DNA of 64,000 bases from Cytophaga hutchinsonii ATCC 33406. GTDB lineage: Bacteria > Bacteroidota > Bacteroidia > Cytophagales > Cytophagaceae. The notes beneath the pieces are model-generated. The model ran no database searches. It saw only the letters and a list, made by a program, of their open reading frames with translations, and was not told the origin of the DNA. Location: NCBI RefSeq assembly GCF_000014145.1, contig NC_008255.1, positions 187,501-251,500 of the forward strand, written 5' to 3'. Both the position numbers and the translations under genes were made by a program. Of the stretch, positions 9,623 through 18,451 are shown one piece after another (positions within the stretch are counted from its first letter, which is position 1; each line of letters starts with the position of its first letter).

Positions 9623-12600
9623 ATGTTAGACAGAATTATTCAGTTCTCCATTCAGAACAAACTGATTATTGGAGTACTGACCTTTGCATTAATTTGCTGG
9701 GGAATATGGTCTGCGACAAAATTACCTATTGACGCAGTGCCGGATATTACAAATAATCAAGTACAGATCATTACGCAAAGCCCTGCTTTAGCGGCACAGG
9801 AGGTGGAACGTTTAATAACGTTCCCTATTGAACTGGGTGTTGCAAGCATCCCTGAAATTCAGGAGGTTCGTTCTATTTCACGTTTTGGCTTATCGGTTAT
9901 TACCATTGTATTTAACGAGAATACCGATATATATTGGGCCCGGCAGCAAGTAGGCGAACGGTTAAAAGTTGCTGCAGCTGAAATACCTATAGGTGTGGGC
10001 GTTCCGGAGCTGGGCCCGGTATCTTCCGGTCTTGGGGAAATCTATCAATATGTTATATGTCCTGCAAAAGGGTATGAAGAAAAATATACTGACATGGAGT
10101 TACGATCCATTCAGGACTGGGTAATCAGAAGGCAGTTATTAGGAACGAAAGGTGTTGCAGATGTAAGTAGTTTTGGCGGGCATTTGAAACAATATGAAGT
10201 TTCAATAAACCCGGATAAACTGAGGAGCATGAATACTACGCTTGCAGAAGTATTTAACGCACTTGAAGCGAACAATCAAAATACCGGAGGTGCCTATATC
10301 GATAAAAATCCTCAGGCATGGTTCATCCGAACGGAAGGATTAACTAGTTCACTGGAAGATATTGGTAAAATTGTTATTAAAAATACTGCGGCAGGAATGC
10401 CCGTTTTAATCAGAGACGTTGCAACGGTGCAGTTCGGATCCGCTATTCGTTATGGTGCAATGACACACCGCGACGAAGGCGAAGCGGTAGGTGGAGTTGT
10501 GCTGATGCTGAAAGGAGAGAATTCAAATGCCGTTATCCGGAATGTAAAAGAAAAAATTGAGCAGATTAAAAAAACATTACCGAAAGGAGTTGTATTGGAA
10601 GCGTATCTGGATAGAACAACCCTGGTGAACAAAGCTATTCATACGGTATCTAAAAATTTAATAGAAGGTGCGTTGATTGTTGTTTTTGTATTGGTATTGC
10701 TGCTGGGCAATATACGTGCCGGATTAATTGTTGCTACGATGATTCCGTTGTGTATGCTGTTTGCAATTGCCATGATGAATCTTTTTGACGTATCCGGAAA
10801 TTTAATGTCTCTGGGAGCAGTTGATTTCGGCCTTATTGTAGATGGAGCCGTTATTATTGTTGAAGCTACATTACACCACATTGTCGGAAAAAAATATACG
10901 CATCGGTTATCTCAAAAGGAGATGGATACTGAAGTATATAATGCAGCATCTAAAATCAGGAATAGCGCAGCTTTCGGAGAAATCATTATTCTTATTGTTT
11001 ACCTGCCAATATTAGCGTTGGTGGGCATTGAAGGGAAAATGTTCCGGCCCATGGCACAAACAGTTTCCTTCGCAATTATCGGCGCATTTATTCTGTCTTT
11101 AACGTATGTACCAATGATGTCTGCACTCTTTCTAAGCAAACAGATGGCGCATAAGAAAAATATTTCAGACAAAATCATGAACTTTTTTCAGTCTGTATAT
11201 TCAAAAGTAATCCATAAGGTATTAGATCGAAAAATGCTGACATTGATTATTACAGGTGTATTGTTCATAGGAAGTATCTTTTTATTTATTCGAATGGGAG
11301 GAGAGTTTATTCCAACATTGGATGAAGGAGACTTTGCTGTAGAGACGCGTGTATTAATCGGTAGTTCCATGTCTAAAACAATTGACGTTTCAGTGAAAGC
11401 CGGTGCGGTACTGTTGCAAGAATTTCCGGAAGTAATAAATGTTGTCGGAAAAATAGGAACGAGTGAAATTCCTACGGATCCTATGCCTATGGAAGCGTGT
11501 GATTTAATCATTATACTAAAAGAAAAAGGAGAATGGACATCTGCAAATTCCAGAGAAGAACTTGCAAATAAAATGCAAGAAGCGCTTGAAGCTAAAATAC
11601 CTGGTGTAACATTCGGATTTCAACAGCCTATACAAATGCGCTTCAATGAACTGATGACAGGTGCTCGCCAGGATGTAGCATTAAAAATATATGGTGAAGA
11701 TCTGGACGAATTGACAAGATACGCGAAAGAAATAGGCGGCCTTATCGAACCGGTTGAAGGAGTTAAGGATTTATATATTGAAGAAGTAACAGGATTACCG
11801 CAAATTATTGTAACCTATAACATGGAACAAATGGCCCGGTATAGTTTAAGTGTGGAACAGGTTAATACTGCTATACGTTCAGCATTTGCCGGAGAAAAAG
11901 CAGGAATGATCTATGAAGGTGAAAAGCGTTATGATTTAGTTGTACGCTTAGACAGTACAAGTAGAAAACAAATAGAAGATGTTCGCAATTTATATGTAGC
12001 ATCTTATCAAGGTATTCAAATCCCCTTGCGTCAGGTGGCAGATATCGAATTTAAAAATGGCCCGAATCAAATTCAGCGTGATGATACCAAACGCAGAATT
12101 ATTGTGGCATTTAATACCAGAGGCAGAGATGTAGAAAGTATTGTAAATGAAATTCAAAATAAAATAAGTGAGCGTATAAAGTTTAAAACAGGATATCATG
12201 TTACTTATGGGGGACAGTTTAAAAATCTACAGGAAGCAAAGTCCAGATTGTCTGTTGCTGTACCGGTGGCATTGGTGTTAATATTTATATTGCTGTATTT
12301 TACATTTTCATCTATCAAACAAAGCCTACTCATCTATACGGCAATTCCCTTATCTGCCATAGGCGGAATCATTGCGTTATCAATCCGTGACATGCCTTTC
12401 AGTATTTCTGCCGGAGTAGGCTTTATTGCACTGTTTGGCGTTGCGGTATTAAATGGTATTGTTTTGATAGGAGAATTTAACCGATTAAAAAAAGAAGGTA
12501 TGACAGATGTATATCAGATTGTATTAGAAGGCACTTCTGTAAGGTTACGTCCGGTATTGATGACAGCCTTAGTTGCATCCCTGGGCTTTTTACCAATGGC

Positions 12601-13993
12601 ACTATCACACGGTTCCGGAGCAGAGGTTCAAAAACCGCTAGCAACGGTTGTTATAGGAGGTTTGATTTCTGCAACATTACTCACGCTATTGGTATTGCCA
12701 ATTTTATACATAATTGCAGAAAAAGGTTTGGTCAAAACACATATAAATAAACTGAGCACCTTGCTGATACTTGGCTTAATTTTTACATGTTTTCATTACA
12801 ACGCGTATGCACAGGATGTTGTAAAAGAAGTTTCGTTAGAAGAAGCGATTACTCTGGCAAAGCAAAACAATGCAGTCATTAAAGTTGCTGAACATACTCT
12901 TGAATATCATAACAAAATGAAAGGTACCGCTACCGAGTTTGGAAAGACCTCTGCAACATTAATGTATGGGCAGTATAATTCATTTTACAATGACAATAAT
13001 ATTACGGTTTCTCAAACAATACCATTCCCAACGGTAATGCATAAGCAAGCCCGGTATTATGGTGAAGCGATTAAAAGCGCAGAACTTAATAAGCATGCAT
13101 CAGAAAACGAATTGGTATATCAGGTAAGGCAGGTATATTATTTAATTGAATATGCCAAGTCGTTGCGAACATTATATATAAAGCAGGATAGTGTATACAC
13201 GGCTTTTTATACAGCCGCTGAATTGAGGTATAAAACAGGTGAAAGTAATATGCTTGAAAAAGCTACCGCAGAAAGTCAGCTGTATGAAGTCAGGCTACTG
13301 AAAAATCAGAATGAAAATGACATTTTAATCTTGCAGTCTAAATTAAAAACATTGTTGAACTCGGCAGAAGAAGTAACAACGACGCACGCGTATCAGGAAG
13401 ATGTAACGTTACTTTTATCGGATGATTCTATTGCTGTTGCAAATAACCCTGCTCTAGCCTATATGAAGCAGCAAGTAGCAGTGAATGCAGCCGCCATGCA
13501 AGTAGAGAAAAATAAGTTGATGCCTGATATTACAGTCGGATATTTTAACCAATCGTTAAGAGGTACTGTGAATTACAATGACGGCAGTATTACGGATGGC
13601 GCAACAAGATTTCAAGGCATCAGTGCAGGTATTGCCATACCAATCTGGGCTAAGCCGCAAGCAGATAGAATTAAGGCAACACAAGCCATGACAAATATCG
13701 CCAAAGCAAACAGCGAACTATATGAAAAAAATCTTCAGCGTCAATATACACAAGCGTATCAGGAATATTTAAAATATCAGACGAGTGTAGAGTTCTACAG
13801 ATCCAACGCACTGCCTACTGCGAAAATTATTTCAGACAATGCCTGGAAGAATTATCGTAGCGGTAATATCGGCTATCTGGAGTTATCTCAAGGCTTAAAC
13901 AGGGCATTGTCTATGCAGTTAAATTATTTGCATACACTTAGTTTGTATAATCAATCCATTATTACTATAGAATATTTAATCGGAAATAATTGA
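9623..13993 (+). CDS. czcA: CzcA-type heavy-metal RND pump fused to CzcC/TolC-like channel
   Basis: A 1456-residue protein in two parts. Residues 1 to about 1035 are a complete heavy-metal RND permease: TM1 at 13-32, porter loops, and in TM4 the motif DFGLIVDGAVIIVE with D401, D407 and E414. That D-D-E pattern is the CzcA (Zn/Co/Ni) type rather than the Cu/Ag CusA type. Residues from about 1063 to the end are an outer-membrane efflux protein (TolC/CzcC fold), with the start SLEEAITLAKQNN. The junction (about 1043-1063) reads like a signal peptide ending in AYAQ. The frame is open throughout. It imports no metal: the role is proton-driven export across both membranes, with CzcB as adaptor. Confidence 0.93.
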   Translation: MLDRIIQFSIQNKLIIGVLTFALICWGIWSATKLPIDAVPDITNNQVQIITQSPALAAQEVERLITFPIELGVASIPEIQEVRSISRFGLSVITIVFNENTDIYWARQQVGERLKVAAAEIPIGVGVPELGPVSSGLGEIYQYVICPAKGYEEKYTDMELRSIQDWVIRRQLLGTKGVADVSSFGGHLKQYEVSINPDKLRSMNTTLAEVFNALEANNQNTGGAYIDKNPQAWFIRTEGLTSSLEDIGKIVIKNTAAGMPVLIRDVATVQFGSAIRYGAMTHRDEGEAVGGVVLMLKGENSNAVIRNVKEKIEQIKKTLPKGVVLEAYLDRTTLVNKAIHTVSKNLIEGALIVVFVLVLLLGNIRAGLIVATMIPLCMLFAIAMMNLFDVSGNLMSLGAVDFGLIVDGAVIIVEATLHHIVGKKYTHRLSQKEMDTEVYNAASKIRNSAAFGEIIILIVYLPILALVGIEGKMFRPMAQTVSFAIIGAFILSLTYVPMMSALFLSKQMAHKKNISDKIMNFFQSVYSKVIHKVLDRKMLTLIITGVLFIGSIFLFIRMGGEFIPTLDEGDFAVETRVLIGSSMSKTIDVSVKAGAVLLQEFPEVINVVGKIGTSEIPTDPMPMEACDLIIILKEKGEWTSANSREELANKMQEALEAKIPGVTFGFQQPIQMRFNELMTGARQDVALKIYGEDLDELTRYAKEIGGLIEPVEGVKDLYIEEVTGLPQIIVTYNMEQMARYSLSVEQVNTAIRSAFAGEKAGMIYEGEKRYDLVVRLDSTSRKQIEDVRNLYVASYQGIQIPLRQVADIEFKNGPNQIQRDDTKRRIIVAFNTRGRDVESIVNEIQNKISERIKFKTGYHVTYGGQFKNLQEAKSRLSVAVPVALVLIFILLYFTFSSIKQSLLIYTAIPLSAIGGIIALSIRDMPFSISAGVGFIALFGVAVLNGIVLIGEFNRLKKEGMTDVYQIVLEGTSVRLRPVLMTALVASLGFLPMALSHGSGAEVQKPLATVVIGGLISATLLTLLVLPILYIIAEKGLVKTHINKLSTLLILGLIFTCFHYNAYAQDVVKEVSLEEAITLAKQNNAVIKVAEHTLEYHNKMKGTATEFGKTSATLMYGQYNSFYNDNNITVSQTIPFPTVMHKQARYYGEAIKSAELNKHASENELVYQVRQVYYLIEYAKSLRTLYIKQDSVYTAFYTAAELRYKTGESNMLEKATAESQLYEVRLLKNQNENDILILQSKLKTLLNSAEEVTTTHAYQEDVTLLLSDDSIAVANNPALAYMKQQVAVNAAAMQVEKNKLMPDITVGYFNQSLRGTVNYNDGSITDGATRFQGISAGIAIPIWAKPQADRIKATQAMTNIAKANSELYEKNLQRQYTQAYQEYLKYQTSVEFYRSNALPTAKIISDNAWKNYRSGNIGYLELSQGLNRALSMQLNYLHTLSLYNQSIITIEYLIGNN

Positions 13994-14001
13994 AAACGAT
14001 C

Positions 14002-15159
14002 ATGAAAGCAATATATATAATAAGTCTTTTGACAGCTGCCGCATTAAGTGCGTGCAGTTTGAAACCACAGGAAGAAGAAATTCAAAAAGACAGCATTGCC
14101 GATTTAGCTGTGACACTATCAGCTGCACAGCTTAAGCATATACATTTATCAACTACCAAAATAGAAAAGAAAAAATTAGGAGCATCAATAGAAGTAAATG
14201 GAATGCTGGATGTGCCTCCTCAAAATCTTATTACGGTGTCTGCATTATTGGGTGGTTTTATTAAAACAACAAGTATGCTTCAAGGTATTCACGTAAAGAA
14301 AGGTGAGGTAATTGCACAAATTCAGAATCCGGAGTTTATAACCATTCAACAGAATTATTTAGAAAATAAAAGCAGACTTGGTTATTTAGAGCAGGAATAT
14401 AAAAGACAGGAAGAGCTTTCGAAAGAAAATGTTGCAGCAGCTAAAACATTTCAGCAAGCTACTGCAGACTATCATTCGGCAGTGGCAACGAACGGTGCAT
14501 TAAAAGAAAAATTAAAAATGATTGGCATTAATCCGGATGGGCTTAATCAAAACAATATCAAAAGCATTGTAAATATTTATTCGCCGATAAATGGTTATGT
14601 AACCGTTGTGAATATTAACATCGGTTCGTACTTAAACCCGCAGGATATCATTTGTGAAATTGTAGATACCGACCACTTGCATGCTGAACTGACGGTTTTT
14701 GAAAAGGATATTACCAAAGTGAAAGTTGGACAGAAAGTAGTTTTTAAAATTGTGAATGGAAATGATGCGGATCGATTCGCACATGTGTATTTAATTAATC
14801 ACAAAATATCTGCAGACAGAACCGTACGTGTACATGCTCACCTGGATAAAGATGATCCCACATTAATTCCTAATATGTACCTGAAGGCGTTTATTCAGGT
14901 AGATGAATACGAAACACTGGCGGTACCAAGTAAAGCATTGGTTGAATTTGACGGGGCGAGCTATCTTTTTGTAGAAAGCGTTAGCAATGGTGAAGCTCAT
15001 ACATACAAGGCGGTAGAAGTAAAGAAAGGAATTTCAGAAGGAAACTTTACTGCCATTGAATTCCTTTCAGAAGGTGATACTTTTAAAGATAAAAATGTTG
15101 TTGTCGATGGATCGTATGATCTGCTCGCAAAAATGCGAAATGTAGAAGAAGAGGAGTAA
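14002..15159 (+). CDS. czcB: Efflux RND periplasmic adaptor (CzcB-like lipoprotein)
   Basis: A 385-residue membrane-fusion protein that links the CzcA permease to the outer-membrane channel. The N-terminus carries a lipoprotein signal with lipobox LSAC at about residues 15-18. A lipoyl-like half (GGFIKTTSMLQGIHVKKGEVIAQI region), an alpha-helical hairpin around residues 110-160, the second lipoyl half (YSPINGYVTVVNINIGSYL) and beta-barrel domains follow in normal order. The ATG at 14002 is chosen; a TTG at 13990 overlaps the czcA stop and would add four residues. It is the last gene of the efflux operon, followed by a terminator. Confidence 0.92.
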   Translation: MKAIYIISLLTAAALSACSLKPQEEEIQKDSIADLAVTLSAAQLKHIHLSTTKIEKKKLGASIEVNGMLDVPPQNLITVSALLGGFIKTTSMLQGIHVKKGEVIAQIQNPEFITIQQNYLENKSRLGYLEQEYKRQEELSKENVAAAKTFQQATADYHSAVATNGALKEKLKMIGINPDGLNQNNIKSIVNIYSPINGYVTVVNINIGSYLNPQDIICEIVDTDHLHAELTVFEKDITKVKVGQKVVFKIVNGNDADRFAHVYLINHKISADRTVRVHAHLDKDDPTLIPNMYLKAFIQVDEYETLAVPSKALVEFDGASYLFVESVSNGEAHTYKAVEVKKGISEGNFTAIEFLSEGDTFKDKNVVVDGSYDLLAKMRNVEEEE

Positions 15160-15173
15160 ATCACTAATGTCAT

Positions 15174-15212
15174 AAGGTCTTAAGAATTCAATAAATGTTT
15201 TCTTAAGGCCTT
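15174..15212. terminator. Bidirectional terminator between czcB and M1 peptidase gene
   Basis: The arms AAGGTCTTAAGAA (15174-15186) and TTCTTAAGGCCTT (15200-15212) pair over 13 bp with one G-T wobble, loop 13 nt, followed by TTTT on the plus strand. The right arm includes the stop codon of the minus-strand peptidase gene. Confidence 0.7.
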
Positions 15213-16840
15213 TTGGCTAATTGAAGCAGGTAATAATTGTAGTTCTGATTGAAAAAGTTTTTGTTGTAATTTTTAAATTTTACATCAATGAATTTATAGT
15301 CTGAAGTTGGTGTAATATAAGACAGGGTATTATTGGCATTGTTAACAGGAATAGACATACTAAAATCAGAGCGTGTATTGTTCCATTTATAATACACCCG
15401 CATATTTTTCTTTATTTTTTCAGTATAAAAATCGAGAATGGGAGGCTTAGCATGATACAAATATTGTTCAAAGAACCATGTGTAATCTTTACCTGCTTTG
15501 GCATTAATATAAGCAAGAAGTGTTTTTGTATCAATTGTCTGCAATGCAAAATCTGTTTGTATATTTTTCAAAATAGAAAACCAAAGGCTGTCGTTATGTA
15601 AAACATTTCTGAAGGTATGTAATATCCAGGCTCCTTTATAATACATGTCTGAACCTTGCCAGCCTTCGTAGTTCACGTCTAATGGGCCAATGATCGACTC
15701 TTCGTTTTTGATTAACTGTTTGTTCAGATTTAAATAACGGACAGACATATCATAACCGTAAAAATATTCTACCAATAAATTTTCTGTATATGTTGTAAAA
15801 GATTCATGGATCCACATTTCTGCATGGTCTTTTGTACTTACATTGTTTCCCCACCATTCATGGCCACTTTCGTGAATGATGATATAATCAAAGTCTATGA
15901 TTTTATTTGTATAGTCGTTGCCGTAAGCGATAGCGCCCTGATGTTCCATGCCCCAATAAGGCGTTTCAACGAGTGCATAACCATCTCTAAAAAAAGGATA
16001 TGGACCAAAATAATGTTCGTAGCAATTCAGCATTGGATGAACCTGCTTGAAATGGTTCCATGCTTTTGGCTGATTATAATCCAGCACATAATAATCAATA
16101 GCTAATGTGTCTTTATTGAGCTGAACATGGTAATCTGTAAGGTGAATATAGTTGGCAATATTACACGTAACATTATAGCTGTTAATCGGGTAATTGACTT
16201 TCCAATTGTATATCGTTAAACCTGCTTTTGTATCCGTTGATTCCAGCACCCCATTGCCAATAGCCATCAGGCCTTGTGGTACAGTGAAGTGCATGCGCAT
16301 ACTATCCGGCTCGTCACTTAAATGATCTTTTAACGGCCACCACAAGCTTGCTCCTATTCCTTCACACGCAACTGCTGCCCAAGGCCTGTTCAAACTGTCT
16401 TTTGTGAAAACCCAGCCGCCATCCCACGGTGCTTTTTTAGCTATCGTAGGGTTGCCTTCATAGTAAACATGTATGTTACCAAAAGCATTTCCGCTAAGTA
16501 TGGAAGGAAAATAAACAAAGAAACTATTGCTGTCGCGCTTGAAAGATAGTTTTATGTTATTATAACAAACTGAATCAATGATCAGGTTGTTATAGAGATC
16601 AAGCTGGATTGTAGACGTAGGGGTTGTTGTCTTAAAATAAATATTATTTACTCCTTGCAGTCGTTTTTGAGCAACATCTATTTTAACAGAAAGATCATAA
16701 TAATGTACATCAAAGCATGTACGGTTAATATCTAATGCACCTCTTAATGAGTCAAACCGATTAAAGGTAGTGCTTTGAGCAACGGATTGTATAGGTAACA
16801 GGCTTATGCACCAAAAAATAAGGAGTAAAAACCTGCACAT
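15203..16840 (-). CDS. M1 family metallopeptidase
   Basis: A 545-residue secreted zinc aminopeptidase-type protein. A signal peptide spans about residues 1-21. The N-terminal beta domain is followed by the catalytic domain with HESGH (H323, H327) and a third zinc ligand E346 exactly 18 residues later, the M1 pattern HExxH-X18-E. The substrate-binding GAMEN motif appears as GMEHQ about 30 residues before. The chain stops soon after the catalytic domain, so the long C-terminal helical domain of full aminopeptidase N (about 870 aa) is absent; short forms of this kind are known in Bacteroidota. It follows the 122-residue gene by 6 bp in a hemW-led operon. Confidence 0.92.
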   Translation of the reverse strand: MCRFLLLIFWCISLLPIQSVAQSTTFNRFDSLRGALDINRTCFDVHYYDLSVKIDVAQKRLQGVNNIYFKTTTPTSTIQLDLYNNLIIDSVCYNNIKLSFKRDSNSFFVYFPSILSGNAFGNIHVYYEGNPTIAKKAPWDGGWVFTKDSLNRPWAAVACEGIGASLWWPLKDHLSDEPDSMRMHFTVPQGLMAIGNGVLESTDTKAGLTIYNWKVNYPINSYNVTCNIANYIHLTDYHVQLNKDTLAIDYYVLDYNQPKAWNHFKQVHPMLNCYEHYFGPYPFFRDGYALVETPYWGMEHQGAIAYGNDYTNKIIDFDYIIIHESGHEWWGNNVSTKDHAEMWIHESFTTYTENLLVEYFYGYDMSVRYLNLNKQLIKNEESIIGPLDVNYEGWQGSDMYYKGAWILHTFRNVLHNDSLWFSILKNIQTDFALQTIDTKTLLAYINAKAGKDYTWFFEQYLYHAKPPILDFYTEKIKKNMRVYYKWNNTRSDFSMSIPVNNANNTLSYITPTSDYKFIDVKFKNYNKNFFNQNYNYYLLQLAKRP

Positions 16841-16846
16841 AGTTTT

Positions 16847-17215
16847 TTATTTCTTACGAATTAGGGTCAACAGTTCTTTTTGAATACCCCAGTTATGAGC
16901 AATTTTCAACATTGCGGTCGCTTCCATTTCACTAATGAATCCTTTGCTAACAGAAGCTTGCCAAACGGTTGATAAATAAGAGAGTTTTTTTTCTGTTCCA
17001 ATCTCTTTAATTCTCTCATTAAACCAATTATGGATATTTTCATGCGAACTGTAATAATCATTGCCCATCATTGAGTAGGCCCATGTTAATTCTTCTTCAG
17101 CGTCATGTTTTGCAGCTAAATCAATAAGAAGTTTTCGTTCACTCTCATCAAGACCATGATAATTGAATATGATAAGATGTAATAGAAGTAATATTTTTTT
17201 CTCTTCCGATAACAT
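16847..17215 (-). CDS. Hypothetical protein, 122 aa (possibly TerB-like)
   Basis: A small, helix-rich cytoplasmic protein without signal peptide or membrane segments. The pattern of acidic and hydrophobic helices, and a segment GFISEMEATAMLKIAHNWGI near the end, recall the TerB/DnaJ-N-like helical fold, but the match is weak and no function is assigned. It sits between hemW (62 bp upstream) and the M1 peptidase gene (6 bp downstream), so it is likely part of that transcript. Confidence 0.65.
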   Translation of the reverse strand: MLSEEKKILLLLHLIIFNYHGLDESERKLLIDLAAKHDAEEELTWAYSMMGNDYYSSHENIHNWFNERIKEIGTEKKLSYLSTVWQASVSKGFISEMEATAMLKIAHNWGIQKELLTLIRKK

Positions 17216-17277
17216 AAAAGTTGTAAGCTGTATGCTACAAAGTTAAAAAAACGACAGAGTTTTCAAACATATTTTAT

Positions 17278-18399
17278 TTAATGCATGAGTTGTAACGTTA
17301 TTTCATCAGCTAATAACTTACCTTTTGTTGTGAGGAGATATATGTCATCCTTAATATAGAGAAAGCCTTCATTAACAAATTGTGTCAAAAGTTTGATTGT
17401 TTTTTCAATATCCGGGAGGGAAAACGCTTCAATTTCAATTAATGTAATACCCCATTTTGTGCGTAATCTGGTTAAAATATATTCATTATACTGATCAATA
17501 TCTGAAAGAATCTCAATCGAACCAGTCCATTCATTTTTTTCTATCTGCTTAATGTATAGTGAATTATTGCTGATGTTCGCAGCTCGTTCCCGGTGATTGT
17601 ATGAGTGCGCGCCTGGCCCGATTCCAATATAGGGCTTTCGCTGCCAATAGCTGCTGTTGTGTTTTGATTCAAAAGCAGGTTTACAGAAATTCGATATTTC
17701 ATATTGCTCATATCCTGCAGCTAGCAGCTCATGTATCAGAATGATCAGATGTTCTTCCGAAATTTCATCCGGAATAGGCTGAAGTGCTCCTTTTTTTGCC
17801 AGATTTCCAAATACCGTTTTTTCTTCAACAGTTAGACAATAAGAGGAGATATGAGGAACATTAAGGGAAATTGCGGTCTGAATTTCGGCTCGCCATTGAT
17901 CGGCAGTTAATGTAGGCAGGCCATATATCAAATCAATAGAAATATTTTCAAAACCATTTTTTTGGGCAAGAGTAACACACTTGATAGATGCTTCTGATGA
18001 ATGGTTTCTGTTCATCCAATGCAGGTATTCGTTTTGAAAACTTTGAATACCAATACTTAACCTATTTACGCCAAGTGATTTCCAACACAGCAAAGAAGTT
18101 TCCGTTATATCTTCCGGATTTGCTTCCAGGGTTATTTCTGCACTTGACGCAATACTATAATGATCATGTATTGCATGGAATATTTTAGACAGATTATCAC
18201 TGCTTAGAATAGAAGGAGTGCCTCCTCCAAAATAAACGGTTTCAATCAAACGTTGATCTAAGTAATCTTTCCGTAACAGTAATTCAGTACAAATGGAATC
18301 GACCATTTTATCCATATCTTTCAAAGATGTAGAAAAATGAAAGTTACAATAATGACAAGCCTTGTGACAATAAGGAACATGTATGTATAAGCCTGCCAT
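17278..18399 (-). CDS. hemW: HemW-like radical SAM heme chaperone
   Basis: A 373-residue radical SAM protein. The cluster motif CxxxCxxC is at residues 10-17 (CHKACHYC), followed by a Phe, as in HemW and HemN. YFGGGTPS near residue 57, the EANPE segment near 91 and the GIQSF segment near 117 are typical of the family, and the C-terminal HemN domain is present. The short N-terminus before the cluster and the CNFHF context fit HemW (heme chaperone, often annotated as oxygen-independent coproporphyrinogen III oxidase) rather than true HemN. It leads a three-gene minus-strand operon and is divergent from the outer-membrane protein gene. Confidence 0.9.
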   Translation of the reverse strand: MAGLYIHVPYCHKACHYCNFHFSTSLKDMDKMVDSICTELLLRKDYLDQRLIETVYFGGGTPSILSSDNLSKIFHAIHDHYSIASSAEITLEANPEDITETSLLCWKSLGVNRLSIGIQSFQNEYLHWMNRNHSSEASIKCVTLAQKNGFENISIDLIYGLPTLTADQWRAEIQTAISLNVPHISSYCLTVEEKTVFGNLAKKGALQPIPDEISEEHLIILIHELLAAGYEQYEISNFCKPAFESKHNSSYWQRKPYIGIGPGAHSYNHRERAANISNNSLYIKQIEKNEWTGSIEILSDIDQYNEYILTRLRTKWGITLIEIEAFSLPDIEKTIKLLTQFVNEGFLYIKDDIYLLTTKGKLLADEITLQLMH

Positions 18400-18451
18400 C
18401 CGTTGTATTAAATAACCCGTTAGTTTAGTATCTTTCGTAAAATTAAACCTT

